A DNA stretch of 64,000 nt from Pseudomonas fluorescens (lineage in GTDB: Bacteria; Pseudomonadota; Gammaproteobacteria; Pseudomonadales; Pseudomonadaceae). The notes below the pieces were generated by a model. The model saw nothing but the letters and a program-made list of their open reading frames with translations, did no database searches and was not told where the DNA came from. The position numbers and the translations under genes are program-made. Positions 1 through 10,734 of this stretch are shown in pieces. Numbering within the stretch: position 1 is the stretch's first letter; each line of letters begins with the position of its first letter. Where the stretch lies: contig NZ_CABVIX010000003.1 of assembly GCF_902498185.1 (NCBI RefSeq), positions 124,001-188,000 on the forward strand, read 5' to 3'.

Positions 1-22
1 ATCTTCCATCAGGGATTCATTG

Positions 23-42
23 CCCTCGCCCGCGGGCGAGGG
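23..42. repeat. 20-bp perfect palindrome downstream of prfB
   Basis: The stretch CCCTCGCCCGCGGGCGAGGG equals its own reverse complement. It lies 20 bp beyond the prfB stop codon, where lysS would be expected to follow in Pseudomonas. No T-run follows on either strand within the window, so it is not a classic intrinsic terminator. It could be a processing hairpin or a protein-binding site. Confidence 0.6.
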
Positions 43-62
43 TCTTGCAGGGGGTGTGAAGC

Positions 63-1158
63 TTACAACCCCTGTTTGAGGCTGGCTTCGAGGTATTCGT
101 CGATGTCGCCGTCGAGCACCTTGTCGCAGTCGCTGCGCTCGACGCCGGTACGCAGGTCCTTGATCCGCGACGCGTCGAGCACGTACGAGCGGATCTGGTG
201 ACCCCAGCCGATGTCGGACTTGGTGTCTTCCAGGGCCTGGGAGGCGGCGTTGCGCTTCTGCATTTCCTGCTCGTACAACTTGGCCCGCAGCATTTTCATG
301 GCGGTGTCCTTGTTGGCGTGCTGGGAGCGTTCGTTCTGGCAGCTGACCACGGTGTTGGTCGGCACGTGAGTGATACGCACCGCGGAGTCGGTGGTGTTCA
401 CGTGCTGGCCACCGGCACCGGAGGAGCGATAGGTGTCGATGCGCAGGTCCGACGGGTTGATCTCGATCTCGACCTTGTCATCGATCTCGGGCGATACGAA
501 CACCGCAGAGAACGAGGTATGACGGCGGTTACCGGAGTCGAACGGGCTTTTGCGGACCAGGCGGTGCACGCCGATCTCGGTACGCAGCCAGCCGAAGGCG
601 TACTCGCCCTTGATGTGCAAGGTAGCGCCCTTGATGCCGGCGACCTCACCCTCGGAAAGCTCCATGATGGTGGTGTCGAAACCGCGCTTGTCGGCCCAGC
701 GCAGGTACATGCGCAGCAGGATGTTGGCCCAGTCCTGCGCTTCGGTGCCGCCGGAGCCGGCCTGGATGTCCAGGTAGGCGTTGTTCATGTCCATCTCGCC
801 ACTGAACATGCGGCGGAACTCGAGCTGGGCCAGGGCCGACTCCAGGCTCTCGAGCTCGCTGACCACATCGCCCACGGCGGTTTCGTCATCTTCTTCGACG
901 GCCATGTCGAGCAGGTCGCGGCAATCGGCCAGGCCGCCGGACAGCTTGTCCAGGGTCTCGACGATCTGCGCCAGTGCGGCGCGCTCGCGGCCCAGTTCCT
1001 GGGCGTACTCGGGCTTGTTCCAAACGTTGGGGTCTTCGAGCTCGCGGTTGACTTCGATCAGGCGATCATGCCGTTGATCGTAGTCAAAGATACCCCCGAA
1101 TTGACTCGGAACGCTCGGTCAGGTCCTTGATGGTGTTCAGGATCGGATTGATTTCCAT
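63..1158 (-). CDS. prfB: Peptide chain release factor 2 (programmed +1 frameshift)
   Basis: RF2 recognises UGA and UAA stop codons at the ribosome and triggers peptidyl-tRNA hydrolysis. The gene starts at the ATG at 1158 and reads 24 codons ([19 protein letters not shown]...) to an in-frame TGA at 1084-1086. A +1 shift at CTTTGAC continues through [12 protein letters not shown] to the stop at 63-65. With one base skipped the product is 364 residues, the usual RF2 length. The GGQ catalytic loop is seen in SGAGGQHVN and the peptide anticodon region upstream of it is intact. The frameshift autoregulates RF2, because low RF2 favours the shift. In Pseudomonas the gene normally precedes lysS. An annotation that ignores the shift would report only a 280-residue fragment starting at 905. 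Confidence 0.97.
1083..1097 (-). promoter_or_regulatory. RF2 programmed frameshift site
   Basis: On the coding strand the sequence reads GGGGGTATCTTTGAC. An internal Shine-Dalgarno-like G-run sits just 5' of the slippery CTT codon, which is followed by TGA and then C. This is the conserved RF2 autoregulatory signal: the ribosome shifts from CTT to TTT and continues with GAC. Confidence 0.95.
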
Positions 1159-1199
1159 GGGCGGGCAGCTCTCGTGCGGGATTCGGTGAAAAGCCGATG

Positions 1200-1205
1200 A
1201 TTATA
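1200..1205 (-). promoter_or_regulatory. Candidate prfB promoter (-10 box)
   Basis: The minus strand carries a perfect TATAAT 41 bp before the prfB start codon. The best -35 match is TTGGCG at 1225-1230, with a 19-bp spacer that is longer than ideal. The site lies in the 120-bp gap between wspR and prfB, so prfB can be transcribed independently of the wsp operon. Confidence 0.45.
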
Positions 1206-1278
1206 ACTGACTTCACGCGCCAAGCGCCAAGCCACAAGCGACAAGATGACCTGCCCCGCTTCAGACCTGAAGCTGCCG

Positions 1279-2283
<1,005 letters not shown>

Positions 2284-2334
2284 GCATAGTCACCAGGTCA
2301 CTGCCGCCCAGGCGGCGTGAAAAAATACGTGTCG

Positions 2335-3348
2335 TCATTTGGGAAAGATGTCCATCAGCCGGGCGGCGATACGCTCGAGCGGTCGGACTTCCACCGCCGC
2401 GTCGATCGCCGCGGCTGCCTTGGGCATGCCATACACCGCGCTGCTCTGCTGGTCCTGGGCAATGGTCAGGTAACCCTGCTGGCGCATCAGCTTGAGACCC
2501 TGGGCACCATCGCGGCCCATGCCCGTCAGCAGCACCCCCACGGCGTCGCCCGACCAGAAACGGGCAACGCTTTCGAAGAACACGTCGATCGAGGGGCGGT
2601 AGATTTCATTGACCGGCTCGGCGGTGTAGGCCAGCAGGCCATTTTTCAACAGGCGGATGTGATGATTGGTGCCAGCCAGCAACACCTGCCCAGGCTGCGG
2701 AGGCTCGCCCTCGCAGGCCAGCCGTACCGGTAGTCCGCATGCGCTGCTGAGCCACTCGGCCATGCCGGCGGCGAAGACCTGGTCGACATGCTGGACCAGC
2801 ACGATGGCTGCAGGAAAGTCGCGTGGCAAGCGCCCGAGCAGCAGTTCCAGCGCCGCTGGCCCACCTGCCGATGAACCGATCGCCACCAGCCCGGGCCGTT
2901 GGGCCGCGACACGCGGCGGTGCGCCCAGCGGGCTTGAGGTGCTGGTGTGCTGCTGGCCGATCAGCCAGCCGATATTGAGGATCTTGCGCAACAGGGGCGC
3001 CGCTGCCTCCCGCGGGTCGCCAGCACCGAGAGCGGGGGTATCGACCACATCCAGGGCGCCGTGGCCCATGGCCTCGAACACCCGGTGCACGTTCTGCTTG
3101 CGGTCGACGGTGACGATGACGATGGCGCACGGCGTGCGGGCCATGATCTGCCGGGTGGCTTCCACTCCATCCATCACCGGCATGATCAGGTCCATGAGGA
3201 TCAGGTCGGGGGCCAATTCACTGCAACGTTGTACCGCCTCGGCACCGTCGGCGGCCACCCAGACCACCTGGTGCGCCGGCTCGAATGCCAGCGCCCGGCG
3301 CAACGCTTCCACAGCCATGGGCATATCGTTGACGATGGCGATCCTCAT
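2335..3348 (-). CDS. wspF: Protein-glutamate methylesterase WspF (CheB family)
   Basis: WspF removes methyl groups from the receptor WspA and so damps the pathway. In other pseudomonads, loss of WspF gives constitutive WspR activity and wrinkly colonies. The N-terminal receiver has its phosphoacceptor at D53 (LILMDLIMP). A linker leads to the CheB esterase domain. The catalytic serine lies in IGSSAGGPAAL, the histidine in LVQHVDQ and the aspartate in GMGRDGAQG, so the triad is complete. At 337 residues it is of normal CheB length. Its ATG overlaps the wspE stop codon by 4 bp, implying translational coupling. Confidence 0.95.
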   Translation of the reverse strand: MRIAIVNDMPMAVEALRRALAFEPAHQVVWVAADGAEAVQRCSELAPDLILMDLIMPVMDGVEATRQIMARTPCAIVIVTVDRKQNVHRVFEAMGHGALDVVDTPALGAGDPREAAAPLLRKILNIGWLIGQQHTSTSSPLGAPPRVAAQRPGLVAIGSSAGGPAALELLLGRLPRDFPAAIVLVQHVDQVFAAGMAEWLSSACGLPVRLACEGEPPQPGQVLLAGTNHHIRLLKNGLLAYTAEPVNEIYRPSIDVFFESVARFWSGDAVGVLLTGMGRDGAQGLKLMRQQGYLTIAQDQQSSAVYGMPKAAAAIDAAVEVRPLERIAARLMDIFPK

Positions 3349-5630
3349 CCCTGTGCACCTCCAATCAACTCCACCACGGCATCCAGCAACGCATCATCAT
3401 GGAAACTGGCCTTTGCCAAATAGTAGTCGGCCCCGGCATCCAGTCCACGTCGGCGGTCTTCCTCGCGGTCCTTGTAGGACACCACCATGACCGGCAACGA
3501 TTGCAGGCGATGGTCGCGGCGTACCAGGCTCACCAGTTCGATGCCGTCCATGCGCGGCATGTCGATGTCGGTGATCAGCAGGTCGAAGTCTTCGCCTCGC
3601 AGGGCGTTCCAGCCATCCATGCCGTCGACCGCCACAGCCACGTCGTAGCCGCGATTGCCCAGCAACTTGCGTTGCAGCTCGCGTACCGTGAGCGAGTCGT
3701 CGACCACCAGCACGCGCTTGCGCGGCGCGCCACGTGCGCCCGCTGATCCGCGCTCGATGCGCTCCAGGCGGCCGGTACTGAGCAGCTTCTCGACCGAGCG
3801 CAGCAAGTCTTCGACGTCGATGATCAACACCACCGAGCCGTCGTCGAGCAAGGCCCCGGCCGAGATGTCCTGGACCTTGCCCAGGCGCGGGTCGAGCGGC
3901 ATCACCACCAGCACCCGTTCGCCGATCAGCCGCTCGACAGCGACGCCATACAGCTGCTCTCGCTCGCGGATCACTACCACGCGGATGTTCTGTTCCTCGC
4001 CCGGCGTGGTCGGCCGGTTGAGCAGCTGGCTGGCGGACACCAGGCCGATGTGCCGTTGATCGTGCCAGAAATGCTGGCGGCCCTCGATCTGCACGATGGC
4101 CTGCGCGGGCACGTCAAGGGTGCGTTCGATATGTGCCAAGGGGAAGGCATAGGCTTCACCGCCCACCTCGACTACCAGGCTGCGCACCACCGACAGGGTC
4201 AGCGGTACCTCCAGGTGGAAACAGCTGCCCTGCCCCGGCACCTGGGTGAGCTCGATCGAGCCCCTCAGCTCACGGACCATGTGCTGCACGGCATCGAGCC
4301 CCACGCCACGGCCCGAGACCTCGGTGACCTTGTCGCGCAGGCTGAAGCCTGGGAGGAACAGGAAGGTCAGCAGTTCGGCTTCGCTCATCTGCGCCACGGT
4401 CTCGGCGGGCGACAGCGCCCGCTCGACGATGCTGCGGCGCAGGCGCTCAAGGTCGACACCGGCGCCGTCATCGCTCAGTTCGAGGACCAGCAAGCCAGCC
4501 TGGTGCGAGGCACGCAGGCGGATCACTCCATCGCTGGGCTTGCCGGCCAGCAGGCGCTGCTCGGGTGATTCGATGCCATGGTCGACGGCGTTGCGCAGCA
4601 GGTGCGTCAGCGGTGCCTCGAGCTTTTCCAGCACATCGCGGTCGACCTGGGTTTTCTCGCCTTCGATCCGCAGGCTCACCTGCTTGCCCAGCGAGCGTCC
4701 AAGGTCACGCACCATCCGGCTCTGTCCCGACAGGACATCGGCGAAGGGGCGCATGCGGCAGGCCAGTGCGGTGTCGTAGAGCAATTGCGCCCGCTGGCTG
4801 GCCTGCCAGCCAAACTCGTCGAGGTCGATGGCTTGCTGCTGCAGGACCTGCTGGGTCTCGCCCAGCAGGCGTTGGGTCTGGACCAGTGCTTCAAGCGCTT
4901 CGGCGCCCTGCCCGCTGGCTTCAAGCTGGGTCTTCAGGCCATCCAGGGCACGCATCCCCTGGCCGTGCATGCGCTTGAGGCGTTGCAGGCTAGCCAGGTA
5001 GGGCTTCAGGCGCTGGGTTTCCACCAGCGACTTGCTCGATAGGTCGAGCAGGCTGTTCAGCCGCTCGGCGGTCACCCGCAGGACTCGCTCGCCGTTTTCG
5101 ATCGTCTGTTTGCCCCGCAGCGGTGGCGCCGAGGCTTGGGCAGCAGGTGCCGCGGGAGCGGCCATGGGGGCGGCAGGTGATACCGTCGGAGACGCCACGG
5201 ATACCGCAACCGCAGCAGGCAGGCTGGCTGGCGGCGCCCCCCGTGGGTCGAGCAGTGCGGCCATCAGTACCAGGAAACCCGGCACCGCAGTCTCGCCCTG
5301 GGCGTCTCCCGGGGTCGCGATACGCATCAGCAGGTCGGTGCCTTGCAGCAGGGCGTCGATGTGCTGGGCCCGGAGCGCCAGGCGACCCTCCTGGGCCGCG
5401 ACCAGGAAGTCTTCCATGACATGGGCGACACTGACGCCAGCGTCGACTCCCACGATACGCGCCGCGCCCTTGAGCGAATGGGCCGCGCGCATGCACGCCT
5501 CAAGCTGATCGGCCTGGGCCGGATTTCGCTCCAGGGCCAGCAGGCCGGCGCTCAGCACCTGGGTCTGGGCTTCGGCCTCCAGGCTGAACAGTTCCAGCAG
5601 CGACGCATCGCGCATTTGCTCTGGGGTCAT
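3345..5630 (-). CDS. wspE: Hybrid CheA-type histidine kinase WspE
   Basis: WspE is the kinase of the Wsp complex. It autophosphorylates on its Hpt domain and passes phosphate to WspR and WspF. The 761 residues comprise an N-terminal Hpt domain with H51 in AAHSLKGAA, a dimerisation region, an HATPase_c domain (N box LLRNAVDHGIES, then GRGVGLDAV), a CheW-like regulatory domain, and a C-terminal receiver with its acceptor aspartate in LLITDIDMPRMDG. A proline/alanine-rich linker of about 45 residues follows the Hpt domain. Overlaps of 4 bp with both wspD and wspF place it in the middle of the operon. Confidence 0.95.
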   Translation of the reverse strand: MTPEQMRDASLLELFSLEAEAQTQVLSAGLLALERNPAQADQLEACMRAAHSLKGAARIVGVDAGVSVAHVMEDFLVAAQEGRLALRAQHIDALLQGTDLLMRIATPGDAQGETAVPGFLVLMAALLDPRGAPPASLPAAVAVSVASPTVSPAAPMAAPAAPAAQASAPPLRGKQTIENGERVLRVTAERLNSLLDLSSKSLVETQRLKPYLASLQRLKRMHGQGMRALDGLKTQLEASGQGAEALEALVQTQRLLGETQQVLQQQAIDLDEFGWQASQRAQLLYDTALACRMRPFADVLSGQSRMVRDLGRSLGKQVSLRIEGEKTQVDRDVLEKLEAPLTHLLRNAVDHGIESPEQRLLAGKPSDGVIRLRASHQAGLLVLELSDDGAGVDLERLRRSIVERALSPAETVAQMSEAELLTFLFLPGFSLRDKVTEVSGRGVGLDAVQHMVRELRGSIELTQVPGQGSCFHLEVPLTLSVVRSLVVEVGGEAYAFPLAHIERTLDVPAQAIVQIEGRQHFWHDQRHIGLVSASQLLNRPTTPGEEQNIRVVVIREREQLYGVAVERLIGERVLVVMPLDPRLGKVQDISAGALLDDGSVVLIIDVEDLLRSVEKLLSTGRLERIERGSAGARGAPRKRVLVVDDSLTVRELQRKLLGNRGYDVAVAVDGMDGWNALRGEDFDLLITDIDMPRMDGIELVSLVRRDHRLQSLPVMVVSYKDREEDRRRGLDAGADYYLAKASFHDDALLDAVVELIGGAQG

Positions 5631-6292
5631 GAAAGGCTCCGGTTCACCGCGGACAGAAGTTGTCGCTCATCCAGCACCCGCACGCTGCGACCACGCCACT
5701 GGAGGACCGCCGCGGTGAATTGCGCCGCTTTCTGTTCAACCTCCAGCCGCGCCGGGTCCAGGCCATGTATGCCGTCGACCTCGTCCACCGGCAGCACCAC
5801 GGCACCGCCTTCGGCTGCCAGAATCAGCATGCGCGGTATCACCCGGGGGCCTTCGCCGGTCTTCGCCAGACGCTCCTGGCCAAGCAAGTCGGCCAACGAC
5901 AGGCAGGGCACCAGGGCGCCACGCACATTGGCCACGCCCTGCAGCACCCGCGAGCGCTGATGCGGCAACGAGTGGACCGGTTGCAGCGGGGCAATCTCGG
6001 CAAGGCAGGCCGTGGCCAGCGCCAGCCATTCCTCGCCCAGGCGGAACAGCAGCATGGAGCGCCGTGGGCCGCCTTCTTCACGTTCGGGCGCCTCTGCCTG
6101 TTCGTCCTGCAGCAAGGCGTAGCGGTCGAGCAGGCGGGTTGCCGCGGCGGCGTGGACTTCACAATTGCGGCAATGAATGTGCTGTTCAAGCAGCGGGCAT
6201 TGCTTGTTGCCATGCACGCCGATGCGGTTCCAGCAGTCGTCTATCGTGTCTTCGCTATGCGTGACGAGTCGCACCTGATGCTCCGTGCTCAT
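5627..6292 (-). CDS. wspD: CheW-like scaffold protein WspD
   Basis: This 221-residue protein is a CheW-family adaptor that couples receptor WspA to kinase WspE. The N-terminal 80 residues form an extension with cysteine/histidine-rich sequence (CWNRIGVHGNKQCPLLEQHIHCRNCEVH) that is not part of canonical CheW. The CheW fold begins at about residue 75 (MLLFRLGEEWLALATACLAEI) and runs to the C terminus. It overlaps wspC and wspE by 4 bp each. The Cys/His cluster could bind a metal, but that is inference. Confidence 0.9.
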   Translation of the reverse strand: MSTEHQVRLVTHSEDTIDDCWNRIGVHGNKQCPLLEQHIHCRNCEVHAAAATRLLDRYALLQDEQAEAPEREEGGPRRSMLLFRLGEEWLALATACLAEIAPLQPVHSLPHQRSRVLQGVANVRGALVPCLSLADLLGQERLAKTGEGPRVIPRMLILAAEGGAVVLPVDEVDGIHGLDPARLEVEQKAAQFTAAVLQWRGRSVRVLDERQLLSAVNRSLS

Positions 6293-7545
6293 TGATCAGC
6301 TCCGCGTCCAGCCCGCGCCGCGCGGGCCTGCAGGCGGCGGGCGCCGGCTTCGTCGCCCTGGGAAGCCAACAGCGCCGCCAGGTGGACAAGGGCCTCGTGG
6401 TGCTGGGGTTCGAGGTACAGCGCCTTGCGGTAGTGTCCCAATGCTTGCTGGGCGTCGCCGGCGGTGTCACTGAGCAAGCCCAGCCAGTAGTAGACCTGCG
6501 CCTTGGGGGCAAACTCGCGCAGGTAGCGCTCACAGGCGGCCCGTGCCTCCTGGCTGTTGCCGGCATCGGCCAGCAGGCCGATCTGCCTGAGCAATTCGCC
6601 TTCGCCACCAGGGCGCGGGGTGACCACTACCTTGCCGGGAAAGGGGCGCAAGGTCCGTGGCAGCGTGGCGGCCTGACGTGGCAGATACGCAGTGGCGGCC
6701 GCAAGGCGCGGCGACTGGCTCACGGGGGCCACGGCCGCGCGCGCGACCTCGTCCTGGCGCACGTATGCGAACGACTGGGCAATACCCACTGGACGCATGC
6801 CAAGGCGCGCCAGCAGGCTGCCTTCGGCAGGGCCGATGAACAACACACCCTGAGGATGAGCCAGGCACTTGAGCACTTCGAAGACCCGTTGCTGGGTCGG
6901 TATGTCGAAATAGATCAGCAGGTTGCGGCAGAACACGACGTCATACAGGCCTTCCCGGGCCTTGAGGGCAGGGTCCAGCACATTGCCAGGCTGCAGGCTG
7001 ACCTGCTGGCGTACCTGATCGCGCAGGCGATGGCCTTCGGGTGTATCCATGAAGTGCCGCTCGCGAAACTCGAGGGCTTCGCCGCGAAAAGAATTGCGGC
7101 CGTATACCGCCCGTTGCCCGCGGGCGATGGAAAGGGGGCTGATGTCCATGCCGTCAATACGAAACGCACCGGCGGGCAGGCCCGCATCGAGCAGCGCCAT
7201 GGCAATCGAATAAGGCTCTTCGCCGGTGGAACACGGCAGGCTGAGGATGCGCAGCGGGCGCGAGCCCGCCAGCGCCATCAGGCGTTTCTGGGCCAGGATC
7301 ACCAAGGCGTTGAAGGACTGCGGGTACCGGAAGAACCAGGTCTCGGGGACGATCACCGCTTCGATCAACGCCTGCTGCTCGTCGCTCGATTGCTGCAGGC
7401 GCAGCCAGTAGTCGTCCAGGTCGCGTGCCTCAAGGGCCGCGCTGCGCTGGCGCAGTGCGCGCTCAACCATGGGCGCACCGATCGACTCGACGTCCAGGCC
7501 GATGCGCTCCTTGAGAAAATGAAAGAACCGTTGCTCGCTGCTCAT
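6289..7545 (-). CDS. wspC: CheR-type methyltransferase with TPR region, WspC
   Basis: WspC methylates glutamates of the receptor WspA using S-adenosylmethionine and opposes WspF. The CheR N-terminal helical domain is followed by the SAM-binding domain, with LRILSLPCSTGEEPYSIAM as the glycine-containing motif I and YDVVFCRNLLIYF further on. The C-terminal 120 residues form a tetratricopeptide-like region (AKVYYWLGLLSDTAGDAQQALGHYRKAL and similar), typical of WspC and absent from E. coli CheR. Length is 418 residues. It overlaps wspB and wspD by 4 bp each. Confidence 0.94.
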   Translation of the reverse strand: MSSEQRFFHFLKERIGLDVESIGAPMVERALRQRSAALEARDLDDYWLRLQQSSDEQQALIEAVIVPETWFFRYPQSFNALVILAQKRLMALAGSRPLRILSLPCSTGEEPYSIAMALLDAGLPAGAFRIDGMDISPLSIARGQRAVYGRNSFRGEALEFRERHFMDTPEGHRLRDQVRQQVSLQPGNVLDPALKAREGLYDVVFCRNLLIYFDIPTQQRVFEVLKCLAHPQGVLFIGPAEGSLLARLGMRPVGIAQSFAYVRQDEVARAAVAPVSQSPRLAAATAYLPRQAATLPRTLRPFPGKVVVTPRPGGEGELLRQIGLLADAGNSQEARAACERYLREFAPKAQVYYWLGLLSDTAGDAQQALGHYRKALYLEPQHHEALVHLAALLASQGDEAGARRLQARAARAGRGADQ

Positions 7546-8063
7546 GGCGATACCTTCGCAGGCTCGGCGGGAAACAGCAGCGCGCGACTCTGCGCAGGCA
7601 CCAGCTCATCGACGCGGATGCGTTGCAGCAGCCCCAGGGCATCCTGGCGCACCGGCCCCAAGTAGGGCGCATCGGCATTGTCCAGGCCGTAGGGGCGAAA
7701 TTCGTCAGGTTGGCAACGCAGGGTGTTGGTGGCCTGTTCCAGGATCAGCCCCAGTTGCAGGTCGGGCCGCTCTGGATCCGCGCGGTAATGCACCAGCACC
7801 AGCCGCGTACTGGTGCGCTGGGGAGCCGGCGCGCCAAATGCCAGCGCGCCGATGTCGATGACCGGCACCAGCACCCCGCGATGGGCGAGAATCCCCGCGA
7901 CCCAGTGAGGGGCCTGGGCGATCGGCTTGAGCACACGCAGCGGCAGCACCTCGACCACCTCGCGCACATCCAGGGCGAAGCGCTGACCAGCAAGCTGGAA
8001 CAGAAGATACAGCACGCCCTTGGCAGCGGCCGCCGGGGTCTGACGAGGCTGGATATCGGTCAT
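7542..8063 (-). CDS. wspB: CheW-like scaffold protein WspB
   Basis: This is the second CheW-family coupling protein of the operon, with 173 residues. It opens with VLYLLFQLAGQRFALDVREVVEVLPL and contains the CheW hydrophobic core ending in ALLFPAEPAKV. The frame is open for a further 45 codons upstream, but that extension overlaps wspA and has no recognisable domain sequence. I therefore choose the ATG at 8063 (MTDIQPRQ), 4 bp after the wspA stop codon. Having both WspB and WspD is normal for the Wsp system. Confidence 0.92.
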   Translation of the reverse strand: MTDIQPRQTPAAAAKGVLYLLFQLAGQRFALDVREVVEVLPLRVLKPIAQAPHWVAGILAHRGVLVPVIDIGALAFGAPAPQRTSTRLVLVHYRADPERPDLQLGLILEQATNTLRCQPDEFRPYGLDNADAPYLGPVRQDALGLLQRIRVDELVPAQSRALLFPAEPAKVSP

Positions 8064-8067
8064 CGAA

Positions 8068-9690
8068 TCAGACTTTGAACCGCGAGACACCGCCGCGCAG
8101 GCCGGCGGCCACCTGGCTGAGCTCGTCGATGGCAAAGCTTGCCTGGCGCAGCGACTCGACGGTCTGGGTGCTGGCATCGCTGAGCTGGGCCAGGGCATGG
8201 TTGATCTGCTCGGCGCCGGTGGCCTGGGCCTGCATGCCCTCGTTGACCATCAGCACCCGCGGCGCCAGGGCCTGTACCTGGTGGATGATCTGGCTGAGCT
8301 GTTCACCGACCTGCTGCACCTCGAACATGCCGCGCCGCACTTCCTCGGAGAACTTGTCCATGCCCATTACGCCCGCCGAGACGGACGACTGGATCTCGCG
8401 CACCATCTGTTCGATGTCGTAAGTGGCGACGGCGGTCTGGTCGGCCAGGCGCCGCACCTCGGTGGCGACCACGGCGAAACCACGGCCATACTCCCCGGCC
8501 TTCTCGGCCTCGATGGCGGCGTTGAGCGAGAGCAGGTTGGTCTGGTCGGCGACCTTGACGATGGTCACCACCACCTGGTTGATGTTGCTGGCTTTCTCGT
8601 TGAGGATGCCCAGCTTGGCATTCACCAGGTCGGCTGCGCCCATCACCTGGTGCATGGTCTCTTCCATGCGTGACAGGCCCTGCTGGCCCGAGCCTGCCAG
8701 GATCGAGGCCTGGTCTGCCGCGCTGGTGACTTCGGTCATGGTGCGCACGAGGTCGCGGGACGTCGCGGCGATCTCGCGTGACGTGGCGCCGATCTCGGTG
8801 GTGGTGGCCGCCGTTTCGGTGGCCGTGGCCTGCTGTTGCTTGGAGGTGGCGGCGATCTCGGTCACCGAGGTGGTCACCTGCACCGAAGAGCGCTGGGCCT
8901 GGGAGACCAGACCGGTCAGGGCTTCCATCATGTCGTTGAAGCCGGTCTCGATAGCGCCGAACTCGTCCTTGCGGTCCAGGTTCAGGCGCACGCTGAGATC
9001 ACCCGAGCGCAGCTTGTCGAGCGCCCTGACGAAACGCTGCATGGGCGCGGTAATTGCGCGCATCAGCATCAATCCGCAGATGCCGGCGGCAAGCATGGCG
9101 AGGACCAACGAGACGATCATGCTGCCCTTGGCCGTGGCGACGGCGCTGACGATCGCATCAGTGGCCTGGTCGGCGGTCTCGCGGTTGCGTTCGATCACCG
9201 CGTTCAGGTGCTTGCGCCCGGTGAGCCAGGCGGGCGTGAGGACATCGGCGATCAGCCGCTCGGCCTGGGCATAGTCGCCTTGCCTGTACACGGTCAGGAC
9301 CTGGTCGATAGCCTTGAGATAGGCCTGCTCGAGCCGCACGAACTCGTCGAAGCCGGCCTGGTCCTCCGGCGTGCTGATGGTGCCCTGGTAACTGGCCATG
9401 TGCTGCTTGAGGCGGTCTTCGAAGCTCTTGTAGAGGTCCTGGTCGGCCGTGGTGAACGGACGGTGATCGCTGAGTCCTACGAGTTGCTGGCTGGTGACAT
9501 AACTGTCGACCCAGGCGCTGCGGATCATCGAGCTGTAGTAGACCCCCGGAATGCTGTCGGAGCCTACTTCCTGCTCGCTTGACTCGATCGTCACCAACCG
9601 CGAGTAGGCGGCCACGATCATCAGCAGCATGATGGCGATGATCACGGCGAAACTTGCCAGGATCCTTTGGCGCAACGTCCAGTTCTTCAC
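8068..9690 (-). CDS. wspA: Methyl-accepting chemotaxis receptor WspA
   Basis: WspA is the membrane receptor of the surface-sensing Wsp complex. A first transmembrane segment ([19 protein letters not shown]) precedes a periplasmic helical domain of about 165 residues. A second segment ([20 protein letters not shown]) leads to a HAMP domain and a long cytoplasmic coiled-coil signalling domain. The signalling hairpin tip reads [21 protein letters not shown] chose the GTG at 9690 because GAGGG lies six bases upstream; an in-frame TTG at 9696 would overlap that ribosome-binding site. The product is 540 residues. It is the first gene of wspABCDEFR. Confidence 0.94.
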   Translation of the reverse strand: MKNWTLRQRILASFAVIIAIMLLMIVAAYSRLVTIESSEQEVGSDSIPGVYYSSMIRSAWVDSYVTSQQLVGLSDHRPFTTADQDLYKSFEDRLKQHMASYQGTISTPEDQAGFDEFVRLEQAYLKAIDQVLTVYRQGDYAQAERLIADVLTPAWLTGRKHLNAVIERNRETADQATDAIVSAVATAKGSMIVSLVLAMLAAGICGLMLMRAITAPMQRFVRALDKLRSGDLSVRLNLDRKDEFGAIETGFNDMMEALTGLVSQAQRSSVQVTTSVTEIAATSKQQQATATETAATTTEIGATSREIAATSRDLVRTMTEVTSAADQASILAGSGQQGLSRMEETMHQVMGAADLVNAKLGILNEKASNINQVVVTIVKVADQTNLLSLNAAIEAEKAGEYGRGFAVVATEVRRLADQTAVATYDIEQMVREIQSSVSAGVMGMDKFSEEVRRGMFEVQQVGEQLSQIIHQVQALAPRVLMVNEGMQAQATGAEQINHALAQLSDASTQTVESLRQASFAIDELSQVAAGLRGGVSRFKV

Positions 9691-9818
9691 AGACAACCCT
9701 CAAGAATTCACTACGAGCGGGAAAATGGGGCAGAGTATAGCCCACAGCCCCGTTCATCTACGTTGGCTTGAAGGGAATATCGGGCATCCGTGCCCTGGGA
9801 CGTCCCGGGACAGACGCT

Positions 9819-10553
9819 TTACGGCGTCGCGGCGAGCCTGACCTGGCTTTCGAGTTCCTCGCGCAGGCCCGGCTCGAGCTTGAGCTGGCGGGCCAGCTCG
9901 TCGAGATAGCTGCGCTCCATGAAGTTCTGCTCATCGACCAGCATGTGGCTGGCGATGTACATCTCGGCAGCCATCTCGGGGGTCTGCGCGGCACGGGCGA
10001 CGTCGGCCGGGTCGAGGGGCTTGTTCAGCTCGGCGTGCAGCCAGGTCTGCAGCTCCCGGTCGTTGTCGAGCTTGCTGAATTCGCCCTCGATCAGTGCGCG
10101 TTCACGCTCGTCGATATGGCCGTCGGCCTTGGCCGCCGCCACCAGCGCCTTGAGGATCGCCTGGCTGTGCTGTTCCACCTGAGCCGGTGGCAGGCGGTCG
10201 AGCGTCTGTGGCTCGGCGGCGGTGCCGTTGCCCTGGCTTGCCTGCCAGTTGCCATAGGCCTTGTAGGCCAGCACCCCGAGCGCCGCCAGGCCACCATAGG
10301 CCAGTGCCTTGCCGCCATACTTGCGGGCGCTCTTGTTGCCCAGCAGCATGCCCATGGCGCTGGCGGCCAACGCGCCGCCACCGGCCCCGGAGAGCATCCC
10401 GCCCAGTCCGCCGCCGGATTTGCCTGGGCCCTTGCCGCCACCAAGCAGGTCGCCCAGTCCCGGGATCTTGCCGGCCACGCCTTTGCCTTGCTGGTTCTGC
10501 AACAGGTCCTGGCCGGATTTGAGCAACTGGTCGAGCAAGCCACGGGTGTTCAT
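9819..10553 (-). CDS. DUF533 / TerB-like inner-membrane protein (YebE family)
   Basis: The 244-residue protein has a glycine-rich, poorly ordered N-terminal third. A hydrophobic stretch (KALAYGGLAALGVLAYKAY) probably forms a membrane segment. The C-terminal domain is TerB-like, marked by AAAKADGHIDERERALI. This is the arrangement of the DUF533/YebE family, whose biochemical role is unknown. AAGGAG sits just upstream of the ATG at 10553. The gene lies upstream of wspA in the same direction with a 128-bp gap, so it may have its own transcription unit. Confidence 0.85.
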   Translation of the reverse strand: MNTRGLLDQLLKSGQDLLQNQQGKGVAGKIPGLGDLLGGGKGPGKSGGGLGGMLSGAGGGALAASAMGMLLGNKSARKYGGKALAYGGLAALGVLAYKAYGNWQASQGNGTAAEPQTLDRLPPAQVEQHSQAILKALVAAAKADGHIDERERALIEGEFSKLDNDRELQTWLHAELNKPLDPADVARAAQTPEMAAEMYIASHMLVDEQNFMERSYLDELARQLKLEPGLREELESQVRLAATP

Positions 10554-10734
10554 CTGGAATCTCCTTGCAGGGAAACAAAGGTTCAGATTAGGGGCATTGG
10601 CTGAAGTGCGGCTTAACGGATGTGCTTCGGGATGTTACGTGCCTTGAGACGCATCGGGCAGCGGCGCTGCAAACACGCAGCGCACACCCCGGCAGCGCTG
10701 CATACCTCAAGACCTGCACCGCCCCCGCAAAACC

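Noticed and set aside
1084..1086. In-frame TGA in prfB as a nonsense mutation or sequencing error
   Set aside because: The surrounding bases are exactly the RF2 programmed frameshift signal.
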